Assembly: GCA_018818165.1 (NCBI GenBank)
Contig: JAHISP010000026.1
Span: 54,427 to 118,426 of the forward strand
Direction: 5' to 3'
DNA from: Bacteroidota bacterium
GTDB taxonomy: Bacteria > Bacteroidota > Ignavibacteria > Ignavibacteriales > Melioribacteraceae
Length of the DNA: 64,000 bases
This document shows, in pieces, positions 27,049 to 35,967 of this stretch. How positions within the stretch are numbered: the stretch's first letter is position 1; every line of letters begins with the position of its first letter. The position numbers were made by a program, and so were the translations under genes. Under the pieces are notes generated by a model. It made no database searches and was not told where the DNA came from. It saw only the letters and a program-made list of their open reading frames with translations.

Positions 27049-27918
27049 ATGAGTAGAAGAGTTCATCAAATTGTAGTATTTTTAGCAATTTTATCTATTG
27101 TTGTAATATTTTTGGCTTTACTATATTTTGGTAGCGAATATTATATGCTTCCGTTAAGTGAAAAATTTTATCACGTAAATCATAAAATATTAAAATCGAG
27201 TGGTTTAATTGGGCATGGCTTAGGAATAATTGGATCAATCCTTTTAACAATTGGCGTTGTTGTTTATATTATTCGTAAACGTGTTAAACGATTTTATAAA
27301 TTGGGCAAATTAAAATATTGGTTGGAATTTCACATATATTTAGCAACTTTAGGACCAGTTTTAATATTATTTCATACTGCATTTCGTTTTGGCGGAATTG
27401 TTTCTGTCAGTTTTTGGAGTATGGTTGCAGTGCTTGCAAGTGGCATAATTGGTAGATATCTTTATCAACTAATTCCTCATAGTATTGAAGGAAATGAGCT
27501 TTCGAAAGCTGATATTTCAAAGTTAGATTTTGATTTAAGAATTACGCTACAAGATAAATACAAAGTTGATGCCGAAATTATAAACAAATTAGAATCAGAT
27601 TCTGATTCAACTAAAAAAGTTAAAATTTCGGGAATAATTTCATTTATAATTAAAGATTCATTAAAAAATAGAAAGCAATTAGACTATATAAAGCAGAGTT
27701 TGCATAATAAAAATATTTCCGCAAAAGAAATAAAAGAGATTTTAAGTTTAAGTAAAGCCAAATTAGTTTTAGCACGAAAAATTATTTTGCTAAAAACAAC
27801 CCAAAGACTTTTTGGATATTGGCACGTAGCTCATTTTCCTTTTGCTGTAATAATGTTTGTTATTATGATAGTTCATATAGTTGTTGCGTTCACTTTTGGT
27901 TATAAATGGATATTTTAA
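27049..27918 (+). CDS. Inner-membrane b-type cytochrome-like subunit
   Basis: The 289-residue membrane protein has about five or six hydrophobic segments, with a charged cytoplasmic-like insert at about residues 150-240. Histidines near or within helices (LIGHGLGIIG, LEFHIYLATLGPVLILFH, FGYWHVAHFPF, MIVHIVVAF) are placed as in membrane diheme b cytochromes of the ferric-reductase/cytochrome b561 kind. Heme binding is an inference from these residues. It is the first gene of a tight operon: the next ATG comes four bases after its stop and encodes a ferredoxin-flavoprotein. It would pass electrons between that subunit or quinone and the periplasmic cytochromes encoded downstream. Confidence 0.7.
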   Translation: MSRRVHQIVVFLAILSIVVIFLALLYFGSEYYMLPLSEKFYHVNHKILKSSGLIGHGLGIIGSILLTIGVVVYIIRKRVKRFYKLGKLKYWLEFHIYLATLGPVLILFHTAFRFGGIVSVSFWSMVAVLASGIIGRYLYQLIPHSIEGNELSKADISKLDFDLRITLQDKYKVDAEIINKLESDSDSTKKVKISGIISFIIKDSLKNRKQLDYIKQSLHNKNISAKEIKEILSLSKAKLVLARKIILLKTTQRLFGYWHVAHFPFAVIMFVIMIVHIVVAFTFGYKWIF

Positions 27919-27922
27919 ATTT

Positions 27923-29248
27923 ATGGAAGTATTGATAGAAAATCTTTTCACCTACTTTTTTGTTGCTGTGCTTTTCTTTCTTGTCCTTTTTTATTACTTA
28001 AAAAAGCAAAAAAGAGATTCGGAAATAGTTGATGAAAAGATAAAAAAGGCAAAAGAACTTGGAATTTATGAACCAGTTAGTTTGCATCCAGTTGTGGATG
28101 TTAATTCGTGCATCCAAAGTGGAGCTTGCATTACCGCCTGCCCAGAAAAAGATATACTTGGAATTAGAAATGGAAAAGCCGTTACAATAAATGCTTCTCG
28201 CTGCGTTGGGCATAGTGCATGTTTTAGCGCTTGTCCTGTTGGAGCAATTTCATTGCATATTGGAACCGAAAAACGTGGCGTTGATTTGCCACACGTTACT
28301 CCCGATTTTGAATCAAACGTTGAAGGAATTTATATTGCGGGTGAAATGGGTGGAATGGGTTTGATTAAAAATGCTGTTGAACAGGGAAAGCAAGCTGTTA
28401 ATAATTTAACAAAACACATTAAAAATAATGTTGAAACTGATTTTGATTTAATAATTGTTGGAAGTGGTCCTGCAGGAATTTCTGCTTCGTTACAAGCAAA
28501 AAAAAATGGTCTTAAATTTTTAACTCTTGAACAAGATTCACTTGGAGGAACTGTTTACTCATTTCCAAGAGCTAAAATTGTTATGACTTCACCAATGGAT
28601 TTGCCTTTGTTTGGAAAGTTAAAACTGGTAGAAACTTCCAAAACAGAATTATTGGAAATTTGGGAAAAGGTTCTAAATACCAACAAAATTGAAATTAATT
28701 TGGGCGAAAAAGTTGATGAAATTACAAAAAACAATGGTATTTTTAATGTGGTTTCATCTAAAAGTAGTTACTCAACAAAAAAAGTACTTTTAGCAATTGG
28801 AAGAAGAGGAACGCCGCGCAAACTCGAAATTCCTGGTGAACAAAAAGAAAAAGTTGCATACAGATTATTGGAACCAGAGTTAATACAAAACAAAAAAGTC
28901 GTTGTTGTTGGTGGTGGAGATTCGGCGATTGAATCTGCTATTTTGCTCGCTCACGAAGGTAATGAAGTGACTTTATCATATAGAAAAGATAGTTTTTCAA
29001 GATTAAAACCTCAAAATTTTGAAAATATAACTAAAGCAAAAGAGAATAATTCGGTAAAAGCAATCCTTAATTCAAATTTAATTGAAATAATGGATGATTC
29101 TGTAAAGATTGAAATAGATGGAAATCCAGAAATTATCGAAAATGATTTGGTTTATATTTTTGCTGGTGGTGAGTTGCCAACTCAATTTTTAAATAAAGTG
29201 GGAATTAAAATAACAACTAAATATGGCGAAGCAATTTTAAAAAACTAA
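27923..29248 (+). CDS. Membrane-anchored ferredoxin/FAD-NAD(P) oxidoreductase
   Basis: The 441-residue protein begins at the ATG at 27923, four bases after the previous stop; an earlier start at 27881 would overlap that gene and spoil the N-terminal anchor (FTYFFVAVLFFLVLFYYL). A two-cluster ferredoxin domain follows at about 45-105, in which each motif lacks its second Cys: CIQSGACITACP has Ser and CVGHSACFSACP has His. A thioredoxin-reductase-like module comes next, with the FAD motif DLIIVGSGPAGISASLQA and the NAD(P) motif VVVVGGGDSAIESAILLA. No redox CxxC pair is seen in that module, so it is not a thioredoxin reductase. It likely links NAD(P)H or ferredoxin to the b-type subunit. Confidence 0.85.
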   Translation: MEVLIENLFTYFFVAVLFFLVLFYYLKKQKRDSEIVDEKIKKAKELGIYEPVSLHPVVDVNSCIQSGACITACPEKDILGIRNGKAVTINASRCVGHSACFSACPVGAISLHIGTEKRGVDLPHVTPDFESNVEGIYIAGEMGGMGLIKNAVEQGKQAVNNLTKHIKNNVETDFDLIIVGSGPAGISASLQAKKNGLKFLTLEQDSLGGTVYSFPRAKIVMTSPMDLPLFGKLKLVETSKTELLEIWEKVLNTNKIEINLGEKVDEITKNNGIFNVVSSKSSYSTKKVLLAIGRRGTPRKLEIPGEQKEKVAYRLLEPELIQNKKVVVVGGGDSAIESAILLAHEGNEVTLSYRKDSFSRLKPQNFENITKAKENNSVKAILNSNLIEIMDDSVKIEIDGNPEIIENDLVYIFAGGELPTQFLNKVGIKITTKYGEAILKN

Positions 29249-29254
29249 TAGTCT

Positions 29255-30835
29255 ATGAAAAATTTATTTGCTAAAATATTATTCATCGTTTTCATTTCAC
29301 AATTTGTATATGGGCAAATTTCACCAGGTGATTTATCAAATGCTCATAAAGATTTGGAAGGAATGAGTAATTGTACAAAATGTCACGCATTGGGCGAAAA
29401 AGTTGAAAATAATAAATGTTTAGATTGCCATAAAGAAATAAAAGCAACTTTAGTTGCAGCGTCTGGTTTTCATGGTTCTACCGATGTAAAAAATAAAGAA
29501 TGTATTGAGTGCCATAGCGATCATTTTGGACGCAATTTTAAAATGATAAAATTTGATAAGGATAAGTTTAACCATTCTAAAACAAAATTTGAACTCACAG
29601 GAAAGCACAAAGTTATTAAATGTGAAGAATGTCATACCGCTAAATTTATAAAAGTTAAAAAATTAAAAGAGAAATCAAACACATTCCTTGGTTTGGAAAA
29701 AAATTGTGAAAGCTGCCATACCGATTTTCATCAAGGAACTCTTTTATCAAAAATATGTACTGATTGCCACAATACTGAAAAATGGAGACCAGCTCCAAAG
29801 TTTTTACATGATAAAAGTAAGTTCAAATTACTTGGCTCGCATAAAAAAGTTGATTGCGAAAAATGTCATATAAAAGAAGAGAAAGAAGGTAAAGAATTCC
29901 AAAAATTTACTGGACTTAAATTTAAACAGTGCTTTGATTGCCACAAAGATATTCACAATGGCAAATTTGGTACTAATTGTGAAGAATGCCATTCTGTTGA
30001 ATCATTTAAGAATGTGAAAAATATTAAGTCTTTTGATCATACTAAAACAAATTTTATGTTAGTTGGAAGGCATCAAAATGTTACATGCAATAAATGTCAT
30101 ACAAAAGGTATAACCGCAAAGCTTAAATACCAAAAGTGCAGCGATTGCCATTTGGACTTTCATAATGGAGATTTTCTAAAAGAAGGTAAAACAAAGGATT
30201 GTTCCACTTGTCATAATGAAAATGGATTTACTCCGTCACTTTTTACAATTGATAATCACGAGAAAGCAGAGTTTAAGTTAACTGGAGGGCATTTTGCAAT
30301 TCCATGTAATGCTTGTCATTTAGTTAATTCTAAATGGAAATTTAAGTTCCAAGATACAAAATGTGAAGTTTGTCATGAAAATATCCACAAGACTTCTTTA
30401 AATTTTACCAGAGGTATTGTTAAAGAATGTGAATCTTGTCATATAACTGAAAAATGGAATGAAATAAAATTTGACCATGAAAAGACAAAATTTTCATTAG
30501 TTGGAAAACACGTTAAAGTTAAATGTTCTAATTGTCATTTTACAGATAAAAAATTAAAACATGAGTTTATTACAGTTTCACAAAATTGTGAAAGTTGTCA
30601 CACAGATAAACATGCTGGACAATTTGTTTCTAAATATAAAAACGATTGCTCAAAATGTCATACTCCCGAATCTTGGAAAGTTGAAAATTTTGACCATTCC
30701 ACAACACGTTTTGTGCTTGATGGTGCACATCAAAAAGTAAAATGCTCACAATGTCATAAGCCTATTGAGAAAGAAGGTAATAAACTAATACAATATAAAT
30801 TCGAAGATATTACATGCAAAAGCTGCCATACATAG
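29255..30835 (+). CDS. 20-heme c-type cytochrome
   Basis: The 526-residue exported protein has a signal peptide (KILFIVFISQFVYGQ) and 20 CxxCH motifs, about one per 25 residues of mature protein. It is built from cytochrome c3/c7-like units with the recurring pattern FDHxxTxFxLxGxHxxxxCxxCH, the same unit used by the next gene, so the two are paralogues. The last motif, CKSCH, is followed by one Thr and the stop. There is no lipobox or T9SS sorting domain, so it is probably a soluble periplasmic electron carrier. The start is six bases after the flavoprotein stop. Its 3' end overlaps the next gene by 22 bases in another frame. Confidence 0.93.
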   Translation: MKNLFAKILFIVFISQFVYGQISPGDLSNAHKDLEGMSNCTKCHALGEKVENNKCLDCHKEIKATLVAASGFHGSTDVKNKECIECHSDHFGRNFKMIKFDKDKFNHSKTKFELTGKHKVIKCEECHTAKFIKVKKLKEKSNTFLGLEKNCESCHTDFHQGTLLSKICTDCHNTEKWRPAPKFLHDKSKFKLLGSHKKVDCEKCHIKEEKEGKEFQKFTGLKFKQCFDCHKDIHNGKFGTNCEECHSVESFKNVKNIKSFDHTKTNFMLVGRHQNVTCNKCHTKGITAKLKYQKCSDCHLDFHNGDFLKEGKTKDCSTCHNENGFTPSLFTIDNHEKAEFKLTGGHFAIPCNACHLVNSKWKFKFQDTKCEVCHENIHKTSLNFTRGIVKECESCHITEKWNEIKFDHEKTKFSLVGKHVKVKCSNCHFTDKKLKHEFITVSQNCESCHTDKHAGQFVSKYKNDCSKCHTPESWKVENFDHSTTRFVLDGAHQKVKCSQCHKPIEKEGNKLIQYKFEDITCKSCHT

Positions 30836-33800
30836 TAATTCTATTTTTCATTTTAATTAATGGCATCGTATTTTCACAAACCTCGCCACACGGAGATGGT
30901 TTCAAAATAGAATGCAAAGTCTGTCATACAACTGAAAACTGGAAAATTAAGGACTCAAAATTTGACCACAGTACAACGGATTTTGAATTAGTTGGGCAAC
31001 ATCAAGATGTTAGCTGCAAATCATGCCATGCATCACTTAAATTTACAGAAACTAAACAAAATTGTGAAAATTGTCATATAGATATTCATCAAAATAGTGT
31101 TGGCAATGATTGTGAAAGGTGCCACAATAATTCGAGTTGGTTAGTTTCGGATGTTGAAAATATTCATAGAATGAGTCGATTTCCTTTGCTTGGCTCACAT
31201 AAATCTGCTGATTGCAATGAATGTCATATTTCAAATACCTTATTGGATTTCAAACCACTTGGTATAACTTGTTACGATTGCCATATTTCAAATTATCAAA
31301 ATGCAGCAAAACCAAATCATATTTTGAGCAATTATTCAACTTCTTGCGAAGAATGCCACAGCATAAATGCCATTTCGTTTTCTGGTGCGGGAATTGTGCA
31401 CGATTTTTTCCCATTAGCTGGCGGTCATTCTATTTCGGATTGTTATAGTTGTCACCAACAAGATAAATTTGAAGGACTATCTCCAGAATGTAGTTCTTGT
31501 CACATAGAAACTTATAATAATACGACTAATCCTTCACATATTTCTTTAGGATTTTCAACCGACTGTCAAGAGTGCCATTCCATCAATGGTTGGCAACCAG
31601 CATCTTTTGATCATGATGCAAAATTTTTCCCAATTTATTCGGGTGAGCACAAAAGTGAGTGGGATGATTGTTCCGATTGTCATACAAATAGTAGTAATTA
31701 TGCAGCTTTTTCTTGTGTTAATTGTCACGAGCATAATTTATCAGAAACAAACGGTGATCATAAAGGCGTAAATGGATATGTTTACGAAAGCAATGCTTGT
31801 TTTTCTTGTCATCCAACTGGAAGGGAAGACGGCAGTTTTAGTCATACTCAAACTTTTCCACTAATTGGCTCTCATTCCAATGTTACTTGTAGTGAATGTC
31901 ACGAAACATCTTTTACAAATACTTCAACTGATTGTAACTCGTGTCATACAACCGATTATGAAAATGCGATAAATCCAAATCATAAAACATCTGGAATTTC
32001 ACAACAATGCGAACAGTGCCATAATTCAACAACTTGGGTTCCATCAACATTTAGTCACACCACCACTGGATTTGAATTAGTTGGAAGTCATGTAACAGCC
32101 ACATGTTCAGATTGTCATTCAGTAAATACAAGTAATGCGGTTTCGGATTGTAATTCATGTCATACAACCGATTATGAAAATGCGATAAATCCAAATCATA
32201 AAACATCTGGAATTTCTCAACAATGCGAACAATGTCATAATTCAACAACTTGGGTTCCAGCTACATTTAGTCATACAACGACTGGATTTGAATTGGTTGG
32301 AAGTCATTTAACTGCCACATGTTCGGATTGTCATTCAATCAATACCAGCAATGCGGTTTCGGATTGTAATTCTTGTCATATAATGGATTATAATAACTCT
32401 ATAAATCCAAATCATAAAGGATCTGGAATTTCCCAACAATGTGAACAGTGTCATAATTCAACAACTTGGGTTCCGTCAACGTTTAGTCACACAACAACAG
32501 GATTTGAGTTGGTTGGAAGTCACTTAACCGCAACGTGTTCGGATTGCCATTCAGTAAATACAAGTAACGCAGTTTCTGAATGCTTTTCATGTCACGAAAG
32601 CAATTTTAATACAGCAGCAAATCATGTATCACAAAATTATCCAAAAACTTGTGAAATGTGCCATAATTCTATTGCTTGGGAAGAAACAGATTTCAACCAT
32701 AATTTGACAAATTTTCCATTAATAGGTTCACATATTATAGTGGAGTGCAGCACATGTCATACGGCGGGTTATGTTGGCACAAGTTCGGAATGCGCAAGCT
32801 GCCACCAAACAGATTTTGAAAATGCAATAAGCCCGAATCATAAAACATCTGGAATTTCACAACAATGTGAACAATGCCATAATTCAACAACTTGGGTTCC
32901 GTCAACATTTAATCATATAACAACTGGCTTTGAATTAGTTGGAAGTCACTTAACAGCCACATGTTCGGATTGTCATTCACTAAATACAAGTAATGCAGTT
33001 TCGGATTGTAATTCATGTCATACAACCGATTATGAAAATGCAATAAATCCAAATCATAAAACAGCTGGAATTTCACAACAATGTGAGCAGTGCCATAACA
33101 CAACAATTTGGGTCCCGTCTACCTTTAATCATATAACAACTGGATTTGAGCTGGTTGGAAGTCACTTAACAGCCACATGTTCGGATTGCCATTCAATAAA
33201 TACTGGTAATGCAGTTACAGATTGTAACTCATGTCATACAACGGATTATGAAAATTCGGTAAATCCAAATCATAAAACATCTGGAATTTCACAACAATGT
33301 GAACAATGCCACAATTCAACAACTTGGGTTCCTTCAACATTTAATCATATAACAACTGGCTTTGAATTAGTTGGAAGTCACTTAACCGCCACTTGTTCGG
33401 ATTGTCATTCAGTAAATACCAGCAATGCAGTTTCCGAGTGTTTTTCATGCCACGAAAGCAATTTTAATACAGCAGCAAACCATGTATCCCAAAATTATCC
33501 AAAAGAATGTGAAATGTGTCATAATTCTAACGCATGGCAAGAAACTACTTTTGACCATAATTCAACAAGCTTTCCGTTAACGGGTTCGCATATTAGCACA
33601 GATTGTAATATCTGTCATACAACAGGTTATATTGGTACAAGTTCAGAATGTTCAAGCTGTCACCAAACAAATTTTGATAATTCTATAAATCCAAATCATA
33701 AAGCTGTTGGAATATCGTTGCTTTGCGTTCAATGCCATAACACAACAGCTTGGGCTCCATCAACGTTTAATCACACAACAACTGGCTTTGAATTAGTTGG

Positions 33801-35967
33801 AAGTCATGTAACAGCCACTTGTTCGGATTGTCATTCAGTAAATACAAGTAATGCGGTTTCGGATTGTAATTCATGTCATACAACCGATTATGAAAATGCG
33901 ATAAATCCAAATCATAAAACATCTGGAATTTCGCAACAATGTGAACAATGTCATAATTCAACAACTTGGGTTCCATCAACGTTTAGTCACACCACCACTG
34001 GGTTTGAGTTGGTTGGAAGTCACGTAACCGCAACGTGTTCGGATTGTCATTCAATCAATACCAGCAATGCGGTTTCGGATTGTAACTCATGTCATACAAC
34101 TGATTATAATAATTCAATAAACCCAAATCATAAAACATCTGGGATTTCGCAACAATGTGAACAATGTCATAATTCAACAACTTGGGTTCCATCAACGTTT
34201 AGTCACACCACCACTGGGTTTGAGTTGGTTGGAAGTCATGTAACCGCCACTTGTTCGGATTGTCATTCAGTAAATACAAGTAACGCTGTTTCGGAGTGTT
34301 TTTCATGTCATGAAAGCAATTTTAATACAGCAGCAAATCATGTATCACAAAATTATCCAAAAACTTGTGAAATGTGTCATAATTCCAATACATGGCAAGA
34401 AACTACTTTTGACCATAATTCAACAAGCTTTCCATTAACAGGTTCACATATAAATGTTGAATGCGGCACATGTCATACGGCAGGTTATGTTGGCACAAGT
34501 TCAGAATGTTCAAGCTGCCACCAAACAAATTTTGATAATTCGATAAATCCAAATCATAAAACAGTTGGAATATCGTTACTTTGTGTTCAATGCCATAATT
34601 CAACAGCTTGGGTTCCATCAACATTTAGTCACACAACAACTGGATTTGAGTTGGTTGGAAGTCATGCAACTGTACCTTGCTCAGATTGCCATTCAGTAAA
34701 TACAAGTAACGCCGTTCCAGCGTGTTTTTCATGTCACGAAAGCAATTTTAATACAGCAGCAAATCATGTATCACAAAATTATCCAAAAACTTGTGAAATG
34801 TGTCATAATTCCAATACATGGCAAGAAACTACTTTTGACCATAGTTCAACAAGCTTTCCATTAACTGGTTCTCATATTAATGTTGAATGCGGCACATGTC
34901 ATACAGCAGGTTATGTTGGCACAAGTTCAGAATGCGCAAGCTGTCACCAAACAAATTTTGATAATTCTATAAATCCAAATCATAAAACAGTTGGAATATC
35001 ATTACTTTGTGTTCAATGCCACAACACAACAGCTTGGGTTCCATCAACATTTAGTCACACCACCACTGGATTTGAATTAGTTGGAAGTCATGCAACTGTG
35101 CCTTGTTCAGATTGTCATTCGGTAAGTACCAGCAATGCAGTTCCAGCGTGTTTTTCATGTCACGAAAATGCTTATAATACAGCAGCAAATCATGTATCAC
35201 AAAATTATCCAAAAGAATGTGAAATGTGTCATAATTCCAACACATGGTTGGAAACTACTTTTGACCATAATGCAACTGATTTTCCATTGACTGGCTCACA
35301 TACAAATTTGGATTGTAGTAGTTGTCATGCTTCTGGTTTTGTTGGAACAAAACCAGAATGTTCAAGTTGTCACCAAACAGATTTCGATAATTCAATAAAT
35401 CCATCTCATCAAACTTTGGGTTTATCTACAAATTGTGAAACTTGTCATACAACAAACGCAAATTGGGAACCAGCAACTTTTTCAGTTCATAATAATTATT
35501 ATGCTCTTTTAGGAGCTCATGCAACAATTGCCAACAATTGTGCTGATTGCCACAATGGAAATTATACCACTACTCCAAATCAATGTTTTGGATGTCACGA
35601 AAGTGAATATAATTCAACAACTAACCCAGCACATTTAAGCGCTCAATTTTCAACTGATTGTGAAGCATGTCATACACAAAGTGCTTGGACGCCATCAACA
35701 TTTGACCATGATTCGCAATATTTCCCAATATATTCAGGAGAACATCGTAACGAATGGAACCAATGTTCAGAATGCCACACTACAGCAAATAATTATTCCT
35801 TGTTCTCTTGTATTGATTGTCACGAACACAATAATAAAACTGAAGTTGATTCAGATCATAGAGGAGTAAATAATTACCAATATGTTTCAACTGCATGTTA
35901 CGATTGTCATCCAAAAGGCACAGAAGACGGTTTAAAACCAATATTAAAATCAAAAATACTGAAATGA
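30814..35967 (+). CDS. Giant c-type cytochrome with 70 CxxCH motifs
   Basis: The 1717-residue exported protein has a signal peptide (MQKLPYIVILFFILINGIVFS). Counting by eye gives 70 CxxCH heme motifs, one per about 24 residues. Hemes 15-62 lie in sixteen near-identical three-heme units of 72 or 70 residues. Each unit also has three non-motif histidines (in NPNH or AANH, FSH/FDH, and GSH), enough for bis-His ligation of every heme. Modules with FPIYSGEH at about residues 265-340 and 1630-1705 are duplicates that bracket the array. No transmembrane helix, lipobox, T9SS domain or enzymatic domain is seen. It is probably a very long periplasmic or surface-reaching electron wire. Its start overlaps the 20-heme gene, and its stop overlaps the barrel gene (ATGATGA). 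Confidence 0.95.
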   Translation: MQKLPYIVILFFILINGIVFSQTSPHGDGFKIECKVCHTTENWKIKDSKFDHSTTDFELVGQHQDVSCKSCHASLKFTETKQNCENCHIDIHQNSVGNDCERCHNNSSWLVSDVENIHRMSRFPLLGSHKSADCNECHISNTLLDFKPLGITCYDCHISNYQNAAKPNHILSNYSTSCEECHSINAISFSGAGIVHDFFPLAGGHSISDCYSCHQQDKFEGLSPECSSCHIETYNNTTNPSHISLGFSTDCQECHSINGWQPASFDHDAKFFPIYSGEHKSEWDDCSDCHTNSSNYAAFSCVNCHEHNLSETNGDHKGVNGYVYESNACFSCHPTGREDGSFSHTQTFPLIGSHSNVTCSECHETSFTNTSTDCNSCHTTDYENAINPNHKTSGISQQCEQCHNSTTWVPSTFSHTTTGFELVGSHVTATCSDCHSVNTSNAVSDCNSCHTTDYENAINPNHKTSGISQQCEQCHNSTTWVPATFSHTTTGFELVGSHLTATCSDCHSINTSNAVSDCNSCHIMDYNNSINPNHKGSGISQQCEQCHNSTTWVPSTFSHTTTGFELVGSHLTATCSDCHSVNTSNAVSECFSCHESNFNTAANHVSQNYPKTCEMCHNSIAWEETDFNHNLTNFPLIGSHIIVECSTCHTAGYVGTSSECASCHQTDFENAISPNHKTSGISQQCEQCHNSTTWVPSTFNHITTGFELVGSHLTATCSDCHSLNTSNAVSDCNSCHTTDYENAINPNHKTAGISQQCEQCHNTTIWVPSTFNHITTGFELVGSHLTATCSDCHSINTGNAVTDCNSCHTTDYENSVNPNHKTSGISQQCEQCHNSTTWVPSTFNHITTGFELVGSHLTATCSDCHSVNTSNAVSECFSCHESNFNTAANHVSQNYPKECEMCHNSNAWQETTFDHNSTSFPLTGSHISTDCNICHTTGYIGTSSECSSCHQTNFDNSINPNHKAVGISLLCVQCHNTTAWAPSTFNHTTTGFELVGSHVTATCSDCHSVNTSNAVSDCNSCHTTDYENAINPNHKTSGISQQCEQCHNSTTWVPSTFSHTTTGFELVGSHVTATCSDCHSINTSNAVSDCNSCHTTDYNNSINPNHKTSGISQQCEQCHNSTTWVPSTFSHTTTGFELVGSHVTATCSDCHSVNTSNAVSECFSCHESNFNTAANHVSQNYPKTCEMCHNSNTWQETTFDHNSTSFPLTGSHINVECGTCHTAGYVGTSSECSSCHQTNFDNSINPNHKTVGISLLCVQCHNSTAWVPSTFSHTTTGFELVGSHATVPCSDCHSVNTSNAVPACFSCHESNFNTAANHVSQNYPKTCEMCHNSNTWQETTFDHSSTSFPLTGSHINVECGTCHTAGYVGTSSECASCHQTNFDNSINPNHKTVGISLLCVQCHNTTAWVPSTFSHTTTGFELVGSHATVPCSDCHSVSTSNAVPACFSCHENAYNTAANHVSQNYPKECEMCHNSNTWLETTFDHNATDFPLTGSHTNLDCSSCHASGFVGTKPECSSCHQTDFDNSINPSHQTLGLSTNCETCHTTNANWEPATFSVHNNYYALLGAHATIANNCADCHNGNYTTTPNQCFGCHESEYNSTTNPAHLSAQFSTDCEACHTQSAWTPSTFDHDSQYFPIYSGEHRNEWNQCSECHTTANNYSLFSCIDCHEHNNKTEVDSDHRGVNNYQYVSTACYDCHPKGTEDGLKPILKSKILK
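31933..35358 (+). repeat. In-frame hierarchical coding repeat array
   Basis: Three 858-bp super-repeats (starting at 31933, 32791 and 33649) are followed by two 426-bp repeats (34507 and 34933). Each super-repeat is three 216-bp type A units plus one 210-bp type B unit. Each 426-bp repeat is one A plus one B. All unit starts checked fall exactly on this grid with no indels. Copies differ mainly by silent changes. The array encodes hemes 15-62 of the giant cytochrome. Confidence 0.93.

Noticed and set aside
28440..29248. Thioredoxin reductase
   Set aside because: The FAD and NAD(P) motifs fit, but no redox-active CxxC is present and a ferredoxin domain is fused in front.
30780..30840. Possible frameshift joining the 20-heme and 70-heme genes into one
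   Set aside because: The second frame starts with a clean signal peptide of its own and the first ends right after a complete heme unit, so they are two genes.
32051..35245. Recurring minus-strand frames of 64-73 codons at 858-base intervals
   Set aside because: They are antisense shadows of the heme repeat; their regular spacing only reflects the repeat period.
31933..35358. Regularly spaced repeats that could suggest a CRISPR array or satellite DNA
   Set aside because: The 210/216-base units are contiguous, lack unique spacers, stay in one reading frame and encode heme motifs.
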